A stretch of DNA of 64,000 bases from Chitinophaga sp. YR573 (GTDB taxonomy: Bacteria; Bacteroidota; Bacteroidia; Chitinophagales; Chitinophagaceae). The translations under genes were made by a program, and so were the position numbers. This document shows, in pieces, positions 1-10,410 of this stretch. The notes under the pieces are model-generated. The model saw only the letters and a program-made list of their open reading frames with translations, did not search any database and had not been told where the DNA came from. Position 1 is the stretch's first letter. Each line of letters begins with the position of its first letter. The stretch lies in NCBI RefSeq assembly GCF_900110995.1, contig NZ_FOJF01000001.1, positions 823,199 through 887,198 of the forward strand. Direction: 5' to 3'.

Positions 1-186
1 GATTTTAAGTAGAATTGAATAACACGTTTGTAGAAATAGTACTACAAGGGATAATGGGTATTTTGTTTATAAATGAGGGAAAGTCATCTTTCCGGAAAAA
101 TCTTATAGTTGAATGTGGAGAAGGTAGATCTATAAATATATGTTAAAATTAAAATCTATCTAAAACAACTGTAAATCATAACACCT

Positions 187-248
187 AAGTGGTAGCAAAA
201 GGGCAAAAAAAATCCCGGGACAATGCCCGGGACTCTTTCAAAAACAAT
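187..248. repeat. Direct repeat copy 1 flanking the leu operon
   Basis: This segment matches 5090-5152 almost base for base over about 48 nt, from the A-tract through the CCCGGG hairpin to the CTCTTTCAAAAACAAT that follows. The two copies lie in the same orientation and enclose exactly the four leu genes. The core is a minus-strand terminator, annotated separately. Confidence 0.8.
205..232 (-). terminator. Rho-independent terminator of the leu operon
   Basis: Read on the minus strand, arms TCCCGGG and CCCGGGA surround a 6-nt loop and are followed by eight T residues. It lies about 20 nt downstream of the leuB stop codon and should end the leuC-leuD-leuA-leuB transcript. Confidence 0.85.
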
Positions 249-252
249 CTTA

Positions 253-1326
253 TTAAATAAATTTAAGCACTTCCTCTCCCATTGCTGCTGTACCTAGTAC
301 TTTGTCAGCAGGTGTTTGAGAATTGGCGATATCTCTTGTCCGGAAGCCTGCTTTTAACACTTTATCTACCGCACTAATAACCATTTCTGATTCGGCCTTC
401 ATATTAAAGGAGATGTCCAGCAACAGAGCAGCAGATAAGATGGAAGCTAACGGATTAGCCACTCCCATACCTGTAATGTCATGAGCTGAGCCATGAATAG
501 GTTCATATACGCCAGTACCATCGCCTATTGAAGCGGAGGCCAGCATGCCCATAGAACCTGCTATCTGTGATGCTTCGTCTGTGAGAATGTCACCAAACAA
601 ATTTGCTGTAACGACCACATCAAAACGACGCGGATCTTTTATCAGCAACATAGCCGTAGCATCAACAAACTGGTGTTCTACTTCAACATCAGGATATTCT
701 AAAGCTACTTTCTGTACTACTTCTCTCCACAACCTCGATGTTTCAATTACATTTGCTTTATCTACAGAACATAATTTCTTTCTTCTGGTCCTGGCAGCGT
801 CAAATGCCTTACGGGCAATACGCTCTACCTCATAACGGCTGTATTCCGCAATATCATAGGCGGTATCTCCATTATTCTTCCTTCCTTTTTCACCAAAATA
901 AATATCCCCGGTCAGCTCACGGAAAAACAAAATATCAGCTCCTTTTAAGATCTCCGGTTTAATACTGGAAGCTTCCAGCAATTCATCAAACAATTTGATA
1001 GGACGAAGATTAGCATACAATCCCAATTCCTTGCGCATTTTCAGCAAACCCTGTTCCGGTCTTACTTTAGCTGAAGGATCGTTATCGTATTTCGGATGGC
1101 CTACAGCGCCAAATAATACCGCATCAGAGTTCCGCATCTTCTCAAGCGATTCATCCGGTAAAGGGTTTCCTGTAGCCTCAATAGCCACATGACCAATCAA
1201 TGCTTCATCGTAAGTAAATGTATGTCCAAATTTTACAGCGATTTTGTCTAAAACTTTTTTACCAACTGCTGTTACTTCCTGTCCTATTCCATCACCTGGA
1301 ACAATTAAAATATGCTTGGTTGCCAT
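253..1326 (-). CDS. leuB: 3-isopropylmalate dehydrogenase
   Basis: LeuB carries out the NAD-dependent oxidation and decarboxylation of 3-isopropylmalate to 2-oxoisocaproate in cytoplasmic leucine synthesis. The 357-residue length is normal for the family. The N-terminus has the expected VPGDGIGQEV motif, the middle has RELTGDIYFGEKGR, and the C-terminal half has NLFGDILTDEASQIAGSMGM and the nucleotide-site motif EPIHGSAHDITG, which suits NAD rather than NADP use. It is the last gene of a four-gene minus-strand operon. Only 3 nt separate its ATG from the stop of the upstream synthase gene, so the two are probably translationally coupled. Confidence 0.97.
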   Translation of the reverse strand: MATKHILIVPGDGIGQEVTAVGKKVLDKIAVKFGHTFTYDEALIGHVAIEATGNPLPDESLEKMRNSDAVLFGAVGHPKYDNDPSAKVRPEQGLLKMRKELGLYANLRPIKLFDELLEASSIKPEILKGADILFFRELTGDIYFGEKGRKNNGDTAYDIAEYSRYEVERIARKAFDAARTRRKKLCSVDKANVIETSRLWREVVQKVALEYPDVEVEHQFVDATAMLLIKDPRRFDVVVTANLFGDILTDEASQIAGSMGMLASASIGDGTGVYEPIHGSAHDITGMGVANPLASILSAALLLDISFNMKAESEMVISAVDKVLKAGFRTRDIANSQTPADKVLGTAAMGEEVLKFI

Positions 1327-1329
1327 AGT

Positions 1330-2853
1330 TTATATTAAATTGAGCATTTTTTGTGTTGCTTTTATTGCTGATACTGTCTGATCACTATCAAGCCCTCTTG
1401 TCTTGAATTCTTTATTACTATAGCTCCAGGTAATAATTGTTTCACATAAAGCATCAGTTTTACCACCTGGTGGTATACGAACAGCATAATCTGTTAATGT
1501 GGGTAATTCCTGCTTCTTCTTCTTATACACTTTCTTCAGTGCATTCATAAAAGCATCATATTGCCCGTCACCTTGTGCATGTTCTTCAAACAGTTCACCA
1601 TCAATCACAATTTCCAGCGTTGCAGAAGGTCTGAGCCTGCTTGCATGAGTAAGCACATAGTTCTCTATCCTCACTTTATTCTCAATCGTGTTACTGTCCA
1701 ATATATCGGAAATGATATAAGGAAGATCTGCCTGCGTAACTACTTCCTTCCTGTCTCCCAGTTCAATGATACGCTGCGTTACTTTTTTGAGGTCCGGTTC
1801 GGAGAGCAGTATGCCCAACTGCTGCAAATTGTTTTCGATATTGGCTTTACCGCTTGTTTTACCTAAAGCATATTCACGCTTGCGACCAAAACGCTCCGGC
1901 ATCAGGTCGCTGAAGTACAATTTATTCTTTTTGTCGCCATCAGCATGAATACCGGCTGTTTGTGTAAACACATTCTCCCCTACTACCGGTTTATTAACCG
2001 GGATACGGAAACCTGAAAAGGTTTCTACCAGTTTACTTACAGTGTATAATGATTTTTCCGCCACTGAAGTTTTTACAGAAGGCATAAAATCATTCAATAC
2101 GGCAATCGCACTGGCTAAAGGTGCATTACCAGCCCTTTCACCCATCCCATTAATAGTAAGATGGATCCCATGTGCACCCGCTTTTACTCCTTCCAGCACA
2201 TTCGCGGTACCCAGATCATAATCATTATGTGCATGAAAATCGAAATGAATACCCGGATAGCGCTGCACAATTTCTGAAATATATGTATACACTTCAGAAG
2301 GAATCAATACACCTAAAGTATCCGGTAACATGATCCTTTTTACAGGCAGATGCTGTAAAAAATCCAGGTATTGAAAAACATATGCTTTAGAGTCGCGCAT
2401 ACCATTACTCCAGTCCTCCAGATACACATTACACTCCAATCCCTTCTTCTTTGCGAGTGCAATAACAGCAGCTACCTCCTCAAAATGCTGTTCAGGTTTT
2501 TTCTTTAACTGGTGTGTTAAATGATTAAGGGAACCTTTCGTCAGCAGGTTCATTACTTTGGCTCCTGCTTTCTGCATCCATTGTACAGAAACATCACCAT
2601 CAACAAACGTCAGTACTTCTATCTTATTTAAAAAGCCGTTTGCCTTTGCCCATTTGGTAATAGCTTTTACAGCAGCAAATTCTCCCTCAGACACACGGGC
2701 TGACGCAATTTCGATCCTGTCCACTTTTACTTCGGTTAATAAAAGCTGGGCAATGGTCAATTTTTCAATCGGAGAGAAAGAAACACCGCTGGTTTGTTCA
2801 CCATCACGGAGTGTGGTATCCATTACCTCAATATAACGCTGGCTAACTGACAT
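1330..2853 (-). CDS. 2-isopropylmalate synthase family protein (LeuA-like, CimA possible)
   Basis: This is an HMG-lyase-like Claisen condensing enzyme. Its neighbours point to synthesis of 2-isopropylmalate from 2-oxoisovalerate and acetyl-CoA. The N-terminal TIM barrel shows the substrate motif DTTLRDGEQT near residue 12, the metal site FDFHAHNDYD near residue 205 and NGMGERAGNA near residue 235. The last 120 residues or so form a LeuA-type regulatory domain, which normally gives feedback inhibition by leucine or isoleucine. At 507 residues it is close to full-length LeuA. The same architecture is used by (R)-citramalate synthases, which feed isoleucine synthesis, and specificity cannot be settled from the sequence alone. 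It lies between leuD and leuB in the same operon. Confidence 0.88.
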   Translation of the reverse strand: MSVSQRYIEVMDTTLRDGEQTSGVSFSPIEKLTIAQLLLTEVKVDRIEIASARVSEGEFAAVKAITKWAKANGFLNKIEVLTFVDGDVSVQWMQKAGAKVMNLLTKGSLNHLTHQLKKKPEQHFEEVAAVIALAKKKGLECNVYLEDWSNGMRDSKAYVFQYLDFLQHLPVKRIMLPDTLGVLIPSEVYTYISEIVQRYPGIHFDFHAHNDYDLGTANVLEGVKAGAHGIHLTINGMGERAGNAPLASAIAVLNDFMPSVKTSVAEKSLYTVSKLVETFSGFRIPVNKPVVGENVFTQTAGIHADGDKKNKLYFSDLMPERFGRKREYALGKTSGKANIENNLQQLGILLSEPDLKKVTQRIIELGDRKEVVTQADLPYIISDILDSNTIENKVRIENYVLTHASRLRPSATLEIVIDGELFEEHAQGDGQYDAFMNALKKVYKKKKQELPTLTDYAVRIPPGGKTDALCETIITWSYSNKEFKTRGLDSDQTVSAIKATQKMLNLI

Positions 2854-2873
2854 AGTAGTTCTGAACTGTTTTT

Positions 2874-3470
2874 TTAATACATGCTTTTTTCAGCAAACAA
2901 CTGAATTTCGCTTTTCATGGCCTGCAGATAATCAATATCATCATAGCCATTCGTCATGTTATGCTTTTTATAAGTATTGATATCAAATGATTCACTTTCC
3001 CCTGTTGTGAGGATGGTAATCTTCTGCTCAGGAAGGTTCACTTCAAGTTCTGCTGCAGGATTTGCTTCAATAGCCGTAAATATCTTGTCTAAAAATACAG
3101 CGCTTACCTGTACGGGTAATATGCCGATGTTCAGAGAATTGTTCTTAAAGATATCAGCGAAAAAACTAGATACCACACAACGGAAGCCATAATCATATAT
3201 AGCCCATGCCGCATGCTCACGGCTGCTGCCGCTTCCAAAGTTTCTGCCGCCTACCAGTATTTTGCCTGAATAAATAGGATTATTCAATACAAAATCTCTT
3301 TTCTGTGATCCATCTGTGTTATAGCGCCAGTCGCGAAAAAGATTATCGCCAAACCCTGTACGCTCAGTTGCTTTTAAAAAACGGGCGGGAATGATCTGAT
3401 CAGTGTCCACATTTTCAATCGGCATAGGAACCGCTGAACTTTTTAATACTGTGAATTTATCGTAAGCCAT
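2874..3470 (-). CDS. leuD: 3-isopropylmalate dehydratase small subunit
   Basis: LeuD is the small, swivelling-domain subunit of isopropylmalate isomerase and works with LeuC to convert 2- into 3-isopropylmalate. The 198-residue protein shows the diagnostic small-subunit motifs NVDTDQIIPARFLK near residue 20 and VGGRNFGSGSSREHA near residue 75. The gene follows leuC after 24 nt and precedes the synthase gene by 20 nt, so the two isomerase subunits should be made from one message. Confidence 0.97.
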   Translation of the reverse strand: MAYDKFTVLKSSAVPMPIENVDTDQIIPARFLKATERTGFGDNLFRDWRYNTDGSQKRDFVLNNPIYSGKILVGGRNFGSGSSREHAAWAIYDYGFRCVVSSFFADIFKNNSLNIGILPVQVSAVFLDKIFTAIEANPAAELEVNLPEQKITILTTGESESFDINTYKKHNMTNGYDDIDYLQAMKSEIQLFAEKSMY

Positions 3471-3494
3471 TTTTTATAATTTTTTGTTTCAATA

Positions 3495-4904
3495 CTATTC
3501 AGCCATTAATGCTCTCGGATCTGTTACAACACCGGTTACGGCTGCTGCTGCTGCCACCAGAGGACTTGCCAGCATTGTTCTTGCTCCTGGTCCCTGTCTT
3601 CCTTCAAAATTCCTGTTGCTGGTACTCACTGCATATTTACCTGCAGGAATTTTATCATCATTCATTGCCAGACAGGCCGAACATCCTGGCTGACGTAGCT
3701 GGAATCCTGCTTCAGTCAATATATCCAATATCCCTTCGTCTTTAATTTGTTGTTCAACTATATGAGAACCGGGTACTATCCATGCAGTAATATGTTCTGC
3801 TTTTTTACGGCCTTTTACGATAGATGCAAATGCACGGAAATCTTCAATACGTCCATTGGTACAGCTACCAATAAATACATAATCCACCTTTTTCCCAATC
3901 ATTCCATCTTCTTCATGAAAGCCCATATATTCAAGTGACTTTTCATAACTGGCTTTACTACCACCGGCTTCCGCAGCAGCAGGGATATGCCTGGTGATGC
4001 CCATACCCATACCCGGATTGGTACCGTAGGTGATCATAGGCTCTATATCTGCCGCATCAAAATTATATTCAAGGTCAAAACCTGCACCTTCATCAGTTTT
4101 CAATGTTTTCCAGTAGGCAAGCGCTGTATCCCAGGCAGCTTCTTTTGGAGCTTTTTCCCTGCCTTTGATATAAGCAAAAGTAGTTTCATCAGGTGCGATC
4201 ATACCACCACGGGCACCCATTTCAATACTCATATTGCAAACAGTCATACGGCCTTCCATACTCATGTTCTCAAATACATCTCCGGCAAATTCAACAAAAT
4301 AACCGGTAGCACCCGCCGCAGTCAATTTAGCAATGATATAGAGTACCACATCTTTAGGAACAATGCCTTTACCCAGCTTACCATTTACTTTTATGCGCAT
4401 TTTCTTTGGCTTGGGCTGCATGATACATTGTGAAGAAAGTACCATTTCCACTTCGGAAGTACCAATACCAAATGCAATAGCTCCAAATGCACCATGAGTA
4501 GACGTATGTGAATCCCCACAAACAATGGTCATACCTGGAAGTGTAATCCCGTTTTCGGGGCCTACCACATGTACAATACCATTCTTTGGATTACCCAACC
4601 CCCAATGCGAAATACCATATTTTGCCGAATTGGTTTCCAATGCTTTCAGCTGATTGGCAGAAAGTGCATCCTGCACAGGCAAATGCTGATTGATGGTAGG
4701 TGTATTATGATCGGCTGTAGCGAATGTCTTTCCGGAGAACATTACTTTAAGTCCCCGACTTTCCAAACCCAGGAATGCTACCGGGCTGGTTACCTCATGG
4801 ATAAAATGCCGGTCTATAAAAAGTACATCAGGGCCATCTTCAATTTTCCTGACCACGTGGGAATCCCATACTTTGTCAAATAATGTAGTTGGTATCTGGC
4901 TCAT
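3495..4904 (-). CDS. leuC: 3-isopropylmalate dehydratase large subunit
   Basis: LeuC is the catalytic aconitase-fold subunit that holds the [4Fe-4S] cluster of isopropylmalate isomerase. The 469-residue length is typical. Cluster cysteines are visible in [14 protein letters not shown] near residue 345 and in the GCSACLAMN motif near residue 408. [15 protein letters not shown] near residue 130 is the family active-site signature. It is the first gene of the leu operon. About 200 nt separate it from the clpC terminator, and I saw no T-box or leader peptide with a leucine run there. Confidence 0.97.
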   Translation of the reverse strand: MSQIPTTLFDKVWDSHVVRKIEDGPDVLFIDRHFIHEVTSPVAFLGLESRGLKVMFSGKTFATADHNTPTINQHLPVQDALSANQLKALETNSAKYGISHWGLGNPKNGIVHVVGPENGITLPGMTIVCGDSHTSTHGAFGAIAFGIGTSEVEMVLSSQCIMQPKPKKMRIKVNGKLGKGIVPKDVVLYIIAKLTAAGATGYFVEFAGDVFENMSMEGRMTVCNMSIEMGARGGMIAPDETTFAYIKGREKAPKEAAWDTALAYWKTLKTDEGAGFDLEYNFDAADIEPMITYGTNPGMGMGITRHIPAAAEAGGSKASYEKSLEYMGFHEEDGMIGKKVDYVFIGSCTNGRIEDFRAFASIVKGRKKAEHITAWIVPGSHIVEQQIKDEGILDILTEAGFQLRQPGCSACLAMNDDKIPAGKYAVSTSNRNFEGRQGPGARTMLASPLVAAAAAVTGVVTDPRALMAE

Positions 4905-5089
4905 TTGTCATAATTTAAAAGTGAGTGTAAAATTCTTAAAATATATCCAGATAATCACCATTTTATCTGAATTATTTCTAATAATAACTTAGATCCCTTA
5001 CAAATCCAGGCCACAGGAACTGCAAAAAAGCTCCATAATCATAAAATTTATTTTATAACTAATTTATAAACAGCAGAATATTAACACTA

Positions 5090-5152
5090 AAGTGCTACAG
5101 TTTGGGCCAAAAAAAATCCCGGGACAGTGCCCGGGACTCTTTCAAAAACAAT
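5090..5152. repeat. Direct repeat copy 2 flanking the leu operon
   Basis: This is the second copy of the repeat at 187-248. The identical block runs from GGGC through the A8 tract and hairpin to CTCTTTCAAAAACAAT, with only an A/G loop difference and one inserted C. In both places the hairpin ends a minus-strand gene, leuB in one case and clpC in the other. Confidence 0.8.
5109..5136 (-). terminator. Rho-independent terminator of clpC
   Basis: On the minus strand, 7-bp arms built around CCCGGG enclose a short loop and are followed by eight T residues. The hairpin begins about 40 nt past the clpC stop codon. Confidence 0.85.
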
Positions 5153-5175
5153 TTTTATCAACTATGGCTTACTGT

Positions 5176-7713
5176 TTATGCTTCTTTCTGATCAGAGATC
5201 GTGTTCTTTTCTTCTGAATTCTTCAGAGTGAAAATCAGTTTCTGATTTTCCTTGTCGAGGTCAGCGATCAGAATATCTCCGTTGTGAATATTCATATTCA
5301 GTATCTCTTCTGCCAAAGGATCTTCCAGGTATTTCTGGATGGCTCTGTGCAGCGGACGTGCGCCGAATTGCTGGTCGTATCCTTTCTCTGCGAGGAAGCC
5401 TTTCGCTTCTTCTGTCAGTTCCAGGCTGAAGCCCAGGTTTTCGAGGCGTTTCAGCACGCTCTTCATGGTGATATCTATGATAGTGTAGATATGTTCCTTG
5501 GAGAGGGAGTTGAATATGATCACATCATCTATACGGTTCAGGAACTCAGGAGAGAAGGTACGTTTCAGTGCTTTTTCAATCACTGATTTAGTATTCTCGT
5601 CTTCATTGCCTGATTTAGCGGCAGTTGTGAAACCAACACCTGCTCCGAAGTCTTTCAACTGACGGGCTCCGATGTTAGAGGTCATGATAATCAGTGTATT
5701 TTTGAAATCCACTTTACGGCCAAGACCATCTGTGAGGATACCATCGTCCAGCACCTGCAACAGGATATTGTAGATATCCGGATGTGCTTTCTCGATTTCA
5801 TCCAGCAGGATCACGGAGTAAGGTTTACGGCGAACTTTTTCAGTCAGCTGACCACCTTCTTCATATCCTACATAACCCGGAGGCGCTCCGATCAGACGGC
5901 TCAGGGAGAATTTCTCCATGTATTCCGTCATATCGATACGGATCAGTGCATCTTCGGAATCGAACATGTAGCGTGCCAGCGATTTAGCCAGCTCGGTTTT
6001 ACCCACGCCTGTTGGTCCGAGGAATATGAAAGTACCGATTGGTTTCTTAGGATCTTTCAATCCTACACGGTTACGCTGTATTGCTTTGGTTACTTTGCTG
6101 ATAGCATCATCCTGTCCTACAACAGCGCCTTTCAGGTCTTCACCCATGCGACGCAGTTTCTCAGTTTCGGCCTGTACCATCCTTTTAACAGGGATACCGG
6201 TCATCATGCTCACTACTTCAGCAATTGCTTCTTCATCAATCGGGTAGCGTTTGTGCTTCACTTCTTCTTCCCACACTGCTTTTGCACGTTCCAGGTCTTC
6301 ACCCAGTTTCTTTTCAGTGTCGCGCAGAGCTGCTGCTTCTTCGAAACGCTGGCTCTTTACTACTTTATTTTTTTCCTGCTTGATATCTTCGATCTGTTTT
6401 TCCAGGTCGAGGATGTTGGTAGGAACGTTGATGTTCTTTAAATGTACACGGGCACCTACTTCATCCAGTACGTCTATCGCCTTGTCGGGCAGTAAACGGT
6501 CTGTCATGTAGCGATCGCTCAGTTTCACACAGGCATCGATTGCATCCTGAGAGTAGCTTACGTTATGATACTCTTCATAACGGGGCTTGATGTTATTGAG
6601 GATCTGAATGGTTTCATCTACGGTTGGAGGTTCTACCATTACTTTCTGGAAACGACGGTCTAAAGCACCATCTTTCTCGATGTACATGCGGTATTCGTCC
6701 AAAGTAGAAGCACCGATGCATTGCAGTTCTCCGCGAGCAAGTGCCGGTTTGAAGATGTTGGAAGCATCCAGCGAGCCGGAAGCACCACCAGCACCAACAA
6801 TCGTGTGGATCTCATCAATGAACAATATCACATCCCGGTTCTTCTCCAGTTCATTCATGATAGCCTTCATCCTTTCCTCAAACTGACCGCGGTACTTGGT
6901 ACCAGCCACCAGTGCTGCCAGGTCGAGACTCACCACGCGCTTGTCAAAAAGCACACGGGATACCTTACGCTGCACAATGCGCAGTGCCAGGCCCTCTACG
7001 ATAGCGGTTTTACCCACTCCCGGTTCCCCGATAAGGATTGGATTATTCTTTTTACGGCGGGATAATATCTGCGATACACGCTCAATTTCCTGCTCGCGAC
7101 CCACGATCGGATCTAAGCTGCCACTCTCGGCCAGCTTGGTAATATCCCTGCCGAAATTATCCAGCACGGGAGTTTTAGACTTTGTATTAGTTTGTTTGGC
7201 TTTCGAGGCAAAACTCTTGCGTTCATCTTCAAATTCTTCCTCTCCAGGATCATCAAACTCTGCTTTGGGATCAGCAGATTTTACAAAGCCCAGTTCGTTT
7301 TTAAAAGTGTCGTAATCCACGTCAAACTGTTGTAAGATTTGTGTACAAACGTTTTCTTTATTCTTGAGGATAGAAAGCATTAAATGCTCTGTCTCTACAG
7401 TAGGGCTTTTCAGCGCCTTTGCTTCTAGTACGGTCACCCGTATAACCTTTTCTGCCTGCCTTGTAAGCGGGAGACTATTGATATTGGCGATGTTTTTTCC
7501 TGTCTTGTCTTTGACGGCCAATTCAACCTCCTTACGCAGTTCATAAAGGTCTACATTTAAAGCCTGCAGAATTTTAACAGCTGTCCCTTCCCCTTCTCTT
7601 ATAATGCCGAGCAGCAGGTGTTCTGTGCCGATGAAATCATTCCCTAAGCGAAGAGCTTCCTCCCTGCTGAACGAAATAATTTCCTTTACTTGCGGTGAAA
7701 AATTCTGGTCCAT
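5176..7713 (-). CDS. clpC: ATP-dependent Clp protease ATP-binding subunit ClpC
   Basis: ClpC is an AAA+ unfoldase that feeds substrates to the ClpP peptidase for protein quality control and regulated proteolysis. The 845 residues are laid out as two Clp-N repeats (about 1-145), an acidic linker, the first AAA module with Walker A GEPGVGKT near residue 229 and Walker B ILFIDE near 296, a UVR-type coiled middle domain (about 430-470), and the second AAA module with GPTGVGKT near 565. A VGF tripeptide in GAGVGFTT fits the loop that docks onto ClpP. It is a single-gene unit with its own terminator. No clpP lies next to it, but a diverged clpP paralogue is at 20119-20805. Confidence 0.96.
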   Translation of the reverse strand: MDQNFSPQVKEIISFSREEALRLGNDFIGTEHLLLGIIREGEGTAVKILQALNVDLYELRKEVELAVKDKTGKNIANINSLPLTRQAEKVIRVTVLEAKALKSPTVETEHLMLSILKNKENVCTQILQQFDVDYDTFKNELGFVKSADPKAEFDDPGEEEFEDERKSFASKAKQTNTKSKTPVLDNFGRDITKLAESGSLDPIVGREQEIERVSQILSRRKKNNPILIGEPGVGKTAIVEGLALRIVQRKVSRVLFDKRVVSLDLAALVAGTKYRGQFEERMKAIMNELEKNRDVILFIDEIHTIVGAGGASGSLDASNIFKPALARGELQCIGASTLDEYRMYIEKDGALDRRFQKVMVEPPTVDETIQILNNIKPRYEEYHNVSYSQDAIDACVKLSDRYMTDRLLPDKAIDVLDEVGARVHLKNINVPTNILDLEKQIEDIKQEKNKVVKSQRFEEAAALRDTEKKLGEDLERAKAVWEEEVKHKRYPIDEEAIAEVVSMMTGIPVKRMVQAETEKLRRMGEDLKGAVVGQDDAISKVTKAIQRNRVGLKDPKKPIGTFIFLGPTGVGKTELAKSLARYMFDSEDALIRIDMTEYMEKFSLSRLIGAPPGYVGYEEGGQLTEKVRRKPYSVILLDEIEKAHPDIYNILLQVLDDGILTDGLGRKVDFKNTLIIMTSNIGARQLKDFGAGVGFTTAAKSGNEDENTKSVIEKALKRTFSPEFLNRIDDVIIFNSLSKEHIYTIIDITMKSVLKRLENLGFSLELTEEAKGFLAEKGYDQQFGARPLHRAIQKYLEDPLAEEILNMNIHNGDILIADLDKENQKLIFTLKNSEEKNTISDQKEA

Positions 7714-7896
7714 TGTGAGAATATTAAATTATTAAAACCCTTACGGGGACTTGCTTATACAATATTAGCAAATAATTTTGATTTACCTTTACCCTAACAC
7801 TTTAATAGTATAGGAGAGAGTGAAGTAAGAAGAAGGCTGTTTTTTGGCAGGATTCCAGATTACTTATTTACTAATTTATAAAACAAAATCTTGCTA

Positions 7897-8271
7897 ATGA
7901 AATTCAAAATTGATACCAAAGAAAAAATAGTGGTAATAAGTCCGGAAATTAATGAGTTGAATGCTAATTTGGCAGCCCCCTTTATCACCGGCATCTCCGA
8001 ATTACCTGAATTGGAAGGACGTAACCTTATACTGGACATGGCATTGGTGGAAAAGGCCGACGATACTGGGATTCAAGCCATATTAACAGTCTATCACCAG
8101 CAGTATGACAGCGCCCTCTCCTGCGCGTTAACTGGTCTTAACAGTGCTTTAACACTTCTCATCAAACAAGCAGACGAAACCGTGTATAACCTTGCTCCTA
8201 CTATGGCTGAAGCAATTGACCTGGTGATGATGGAAGACCTTGAAAGAGAGTTACTGCAGGACGAAGAATAA
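7897..8271 (+). CDS. STAS domain protein (anti-sigma factor antagonist-like)
   Basis: This is a 124-residue single-domain protein with the STAS fold pattern: an N-terminal beta strand (KFKIDTKEKIVVIS), then NLILDMALVEKADDTGIQAIL, where family members have a D-S-S-G phosphorylation loop, and an acidic tail. Here the loop reads DDTG, so a Thr may replace the usual phosphorylated Ser. I chose the ATG at 7897 rather than the upstream TTG at 7891. The gene is divergent from clpC and sits 96 nt before the RNase Z gene, an arrangement I recall from other Bacteroidota. Its partner kinase or anti-sigma factor is not in the window. Confidence 0.8.
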   Translation: MKFKIDTKEKIVVISPEINELNANLAAPFITGISELPELEGRNLILDMALVEKADDTGIQAILTVYHQQYDSALSCALTGLNSALTLLIKQADETVYNLAPTMAEAIDLVMMEDLERELLQDEE

Positions 8272-8367
8272 TTTCTCTGTGTATCAATCTGATGCCAAAT
8301 GTTATTCCGAAATATGGATTTATGTTCCATTTTACGGAAAATGATTTCTAATTATTTATTTTCGGGC

Positions 8368-9276
8368 ATGTTTGCGGTAACCATCTTAGGTAATAATTCA
8401 GCTATCCCCACGTTAGACAGACATCCGACGGCACAGATAGTTACATGTAATGATCAGTTGCTGCTCGTAGACTGTGGTGAAGGCACCCAGCTGCAAATGG
8501 CCCGTTACAAAATCAAAAGAAGCCGGTTAAGGTATATCTTCATCAGTCATCTGCATGGAGATCACTACTTTGGACTGATAGGACTCCTAAACAGTCTTAG
8601 CCTCTTAGGCAGAACAGAGACTTTAACTGTATTTGCTCCTCCCGAACTGGAAACTATTCTCCTTCTCCAGCTTGAATGCTCCGGTACTACTCTTCAGTTT
8701 CAATTACAATTTGTTCCCTTAACAGCAGAGAACCATGGTGTTATCCTGGAAGATAAGGAATTGCGCGTCAGCTCCTTCCCTACCAGACACCGTATTCCCT
8801 GTTATGGTTTCATCTTCGAACTACAGAAACGTAAGCGCAAGATTATCCCGGAACAAGCCAGGGCATATGAAATACCTGCGGCTTACTTCTCCAAACTGCA
8901 GGAAGGCGCTGATTACCAGCGTAAAGACGGACTACTGGTGAAAAACGACTGGGTAACATTCCCGCCTTTACCAGGCAAAAGGTATGTGTACTGTGCGGAT
9001 ACCATGTATACAGAGGAACTCCTGCCCTATGCAGAAAAGGCAGATCTCCTTTACCATGAAACAACTTATCTCCATAATCTGGCTGAAAGAGCAGCTGAAC
9101 GTTATCACAGCACCAGCGTGCAGGCAGCTACCCTTGCGTTGAACGCGGAGGCTAAACGACTGATAATCGGGCATTTCTCTTCCAAGTATTCCGATCTGGC
9201 ACCTTTCCTGGAAGAAAGCCGTCCTGTATTTGAGAATACAGACCTCGCCGAGGAAGGAGTTACTTATCTTATTTAA
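8368..9276 (+). CDS. rnz: Ribonuclease Z
   Basis: RNase Z is the metallo-beta-lactamase-fold endonuclease that removes 3' trailers from tRNA precursors. The zinc motif FISHLHGDHYFGL is near residue 62, with further ligands in the CADTMYTEELLPYAEKADLLYHETT region and a late GHFSSKY His. I place the start at ATG 8368 (MFAVTILGNN), which gives 302 residues and the usual N-terminus. An in-frame upstream ATG at 8299 would add 23 residues unlike the family. tRNA-Asp in this window lacks an encoded CCA, so its 3' end must be processed, which is consistent with a need for RNase Z. Confidence 0.94.
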   Translation: MFAVTILGNNSAIPTLDRHPTAQIVTCNDQLLLVDCGEGTQLQMARYKIKRSRLRYIFISHLHGDHYFGLIGLLNSLSLLGRTETLTVFAPPELETILLLQLECSGTTLQFQLQFVPLTAENHGVILEDKELRVSSFPTRHRIPCYGFIFELQKRKRKIIPEQARAYEIPAAYFSKLQEGADYQRKDGLLVKNDWVTFPPLPGKRYVYCADTMYTEELLPYAEKADLLYHETTYLHNLAERAAERYHSTSVQAATLALNAEAKRLIIGHFSSKYSDLAPFLEESRPVFENTDLAEEGVTYLI

Positions 9277-9291
9277 TTTGATTTTTTGGGT

Positions 9292-9361
9292 GCAGGGCTT
9301 CGCCCTGCAAAAACCCCTTTAATTGTTTTGTGATGGTGCAAAGCACCATCACAAAACAATT
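9292..9361. terminator. Pair of hairpins downstream of rnz
   Basis: Two inverted repeats lie between the convergent genes rnz and dapA. The first has arms GCAGGGC/GCCCTGC at 9292-9308. The second has perfect 19-bp arms at 9321-9339 and 9343-9361 around an AAA loop. The second stem is AT-rich at its base, so it could terminate transcription from either side. Confidence 0.7.
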
Positions 9362-9376
9362 GTTGTAAATATGTAT

Positions 9377-9405
9377 AAAAAAATCCCCGTCTACAAGACG
9401 GGGAT
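9377..9405 (-). terminator. Rho-independent terminator of dapA
   Basis: Perfect 9-bp arms TCCCCGTCT and AGACGGGGA surround ACA and, on the minus strand, are followed by a run of seven T residues. It lies 28 nt past the dapA stop codon. Confidence 0.88.
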
Positions 9406-9432
9406 TGATATTTTAAGAGGCAAATGCCCCAC

Positions 9433-10311
9433 TTATTTGTAATTCTTAGAAAAAGCGCTGATCCGGCTCTTTAAGCCATCACTCACCGGTACTACCGGTA
9501 AACGGAACACGTTTTCGCCAATTCCGGCATCATGTAAGAAGGCTTTCACCCCGGCAGGGTTATTCTCTTCAAACATCAGATCAAACGCTTCCTGAAGCTT
9601 ATAATGCAATTTACGGGCTAATGGCATATCGTTCCCCAGGGCAGCTTTAATCATACCAGATACATCTTTGGCAAAATAGTTCGCTGCTACTGAGATCAGA
9701 CCATCCATACCGGCAGCTACCTGCGGCATAGCCAGTGCATCATCCCCGCTTATTACCAGGAAGTCTTTCGGCTTGTCTTTGATGATCTGCATACACTGCA
9801 CCATATCCCCGCTGGCTTCCTTCATAGCTACGATGTTCGGAACTTCGTGAGCCAGTCTGAGCGTGGTCTGGGCACTCATATTACGGCCCGTACGGCCGGG
9901 AACGTTATACAGGATGATTGGCTTCGGAGAGGCAGCAGCAATCGCTTTGTAATGCTGGAAGATCCCTTCCTGACTAGGCTTGCTGTAATAAGGCGCAACG
10001 CTCAGGACCGCTATCGCCTGATCCAGGGGACAGGTTTCCAGTCGCTTCACCACATCACGGGTGTTATAATCACCAATGCCTACCACTACAGGAACACGCT
10101 TGCTTACTTTTTCGAATGTGAATTTCATCAGGTCCAGCTTCTCATCTGCGCTGAGAGTGGGTGTTTCTCCGGTGGTACCCAGGGGCACTACATAGTCTAC
10201 CCCACCGGTAATCACATGATCAATCAATCTTTCAAAAGCATTCCAGTCGATGCTTTCATCCTTTTTAAAGGGCGTAACCAGCGCAACGCCGGTGCCTCTT
10301 AATTGTTCCAT
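9433..10311 (-). CDS. dapA: 4-hydroxy-tetrahydrodipicolinate synthase
   Basis: DapA condenses pyruvate with aspartate semialdehyde, the first committed step to diaminopimelate and lysine. The 292-residue TIM barrel has the substrate motif GTTGETPTL near residue 45, the active-site Tyr in LYNVPGRTGRN near 133, and the Schiff-base Lys in IVAMKEASGD near 161. All three key positions are intact. It is a monocistronic minus-strand gene with its own terminator, 99 nt downstream of accA. Confidence 0.97.
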   Translation of the reverse strand: MEQLRGTGVALVTPFKKDESIDWNAFERLIDHVITGGVDYVVPLGTTGETPTLSADEKLDLMKFTFEKVSKRVPVVVGIGDYNTRDVVKRLETCPLDQAIAVLSVAPYYSKPSQEGIFQHYKAIAAASPKPIILYNVPGRTGRNMSAQTTLRLAHEVPNIVAMKEASGDMVQCMQIIKDKPKDFLVISGDDALAMPQVAAGMDGLISVAANYFAKDVSGMIKAALGNDMPLARKLHYKLQEAFDLMFEENNPAGVKAFLHDAGIGENVFRLPVVPVSDGLKSRISAFSKNYK

Positions 10312-10410
10312 ATCTTATTAAATTCCAGATAACAAATTCCAAATTACCTCTTTCCGTCTCCCCAAGAAGCTGCAAAGATGATAATTTGAAATGTGATGTT
10401 GCAAATATTT

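Noticed and set aside
3987..4433. Plus-strand frame of 148 codons rich in His and Thr
   Set aside because: It is a shadow of leuC on the opposite strand.
4905..5090. Leucine attenuator or T-box upstream of leuC
   Set aside because: I found no short leader frame with Leu codons and no T-box motif. The only hairpin there belongs to clpC.
5782..6441. Long open frame of 219 codons on the plus strand
   Set aside because: It lies wholly antisense to clpC, whose motifs are intact, and the predicted protein is rich in Phe and Cys with no family pattern.
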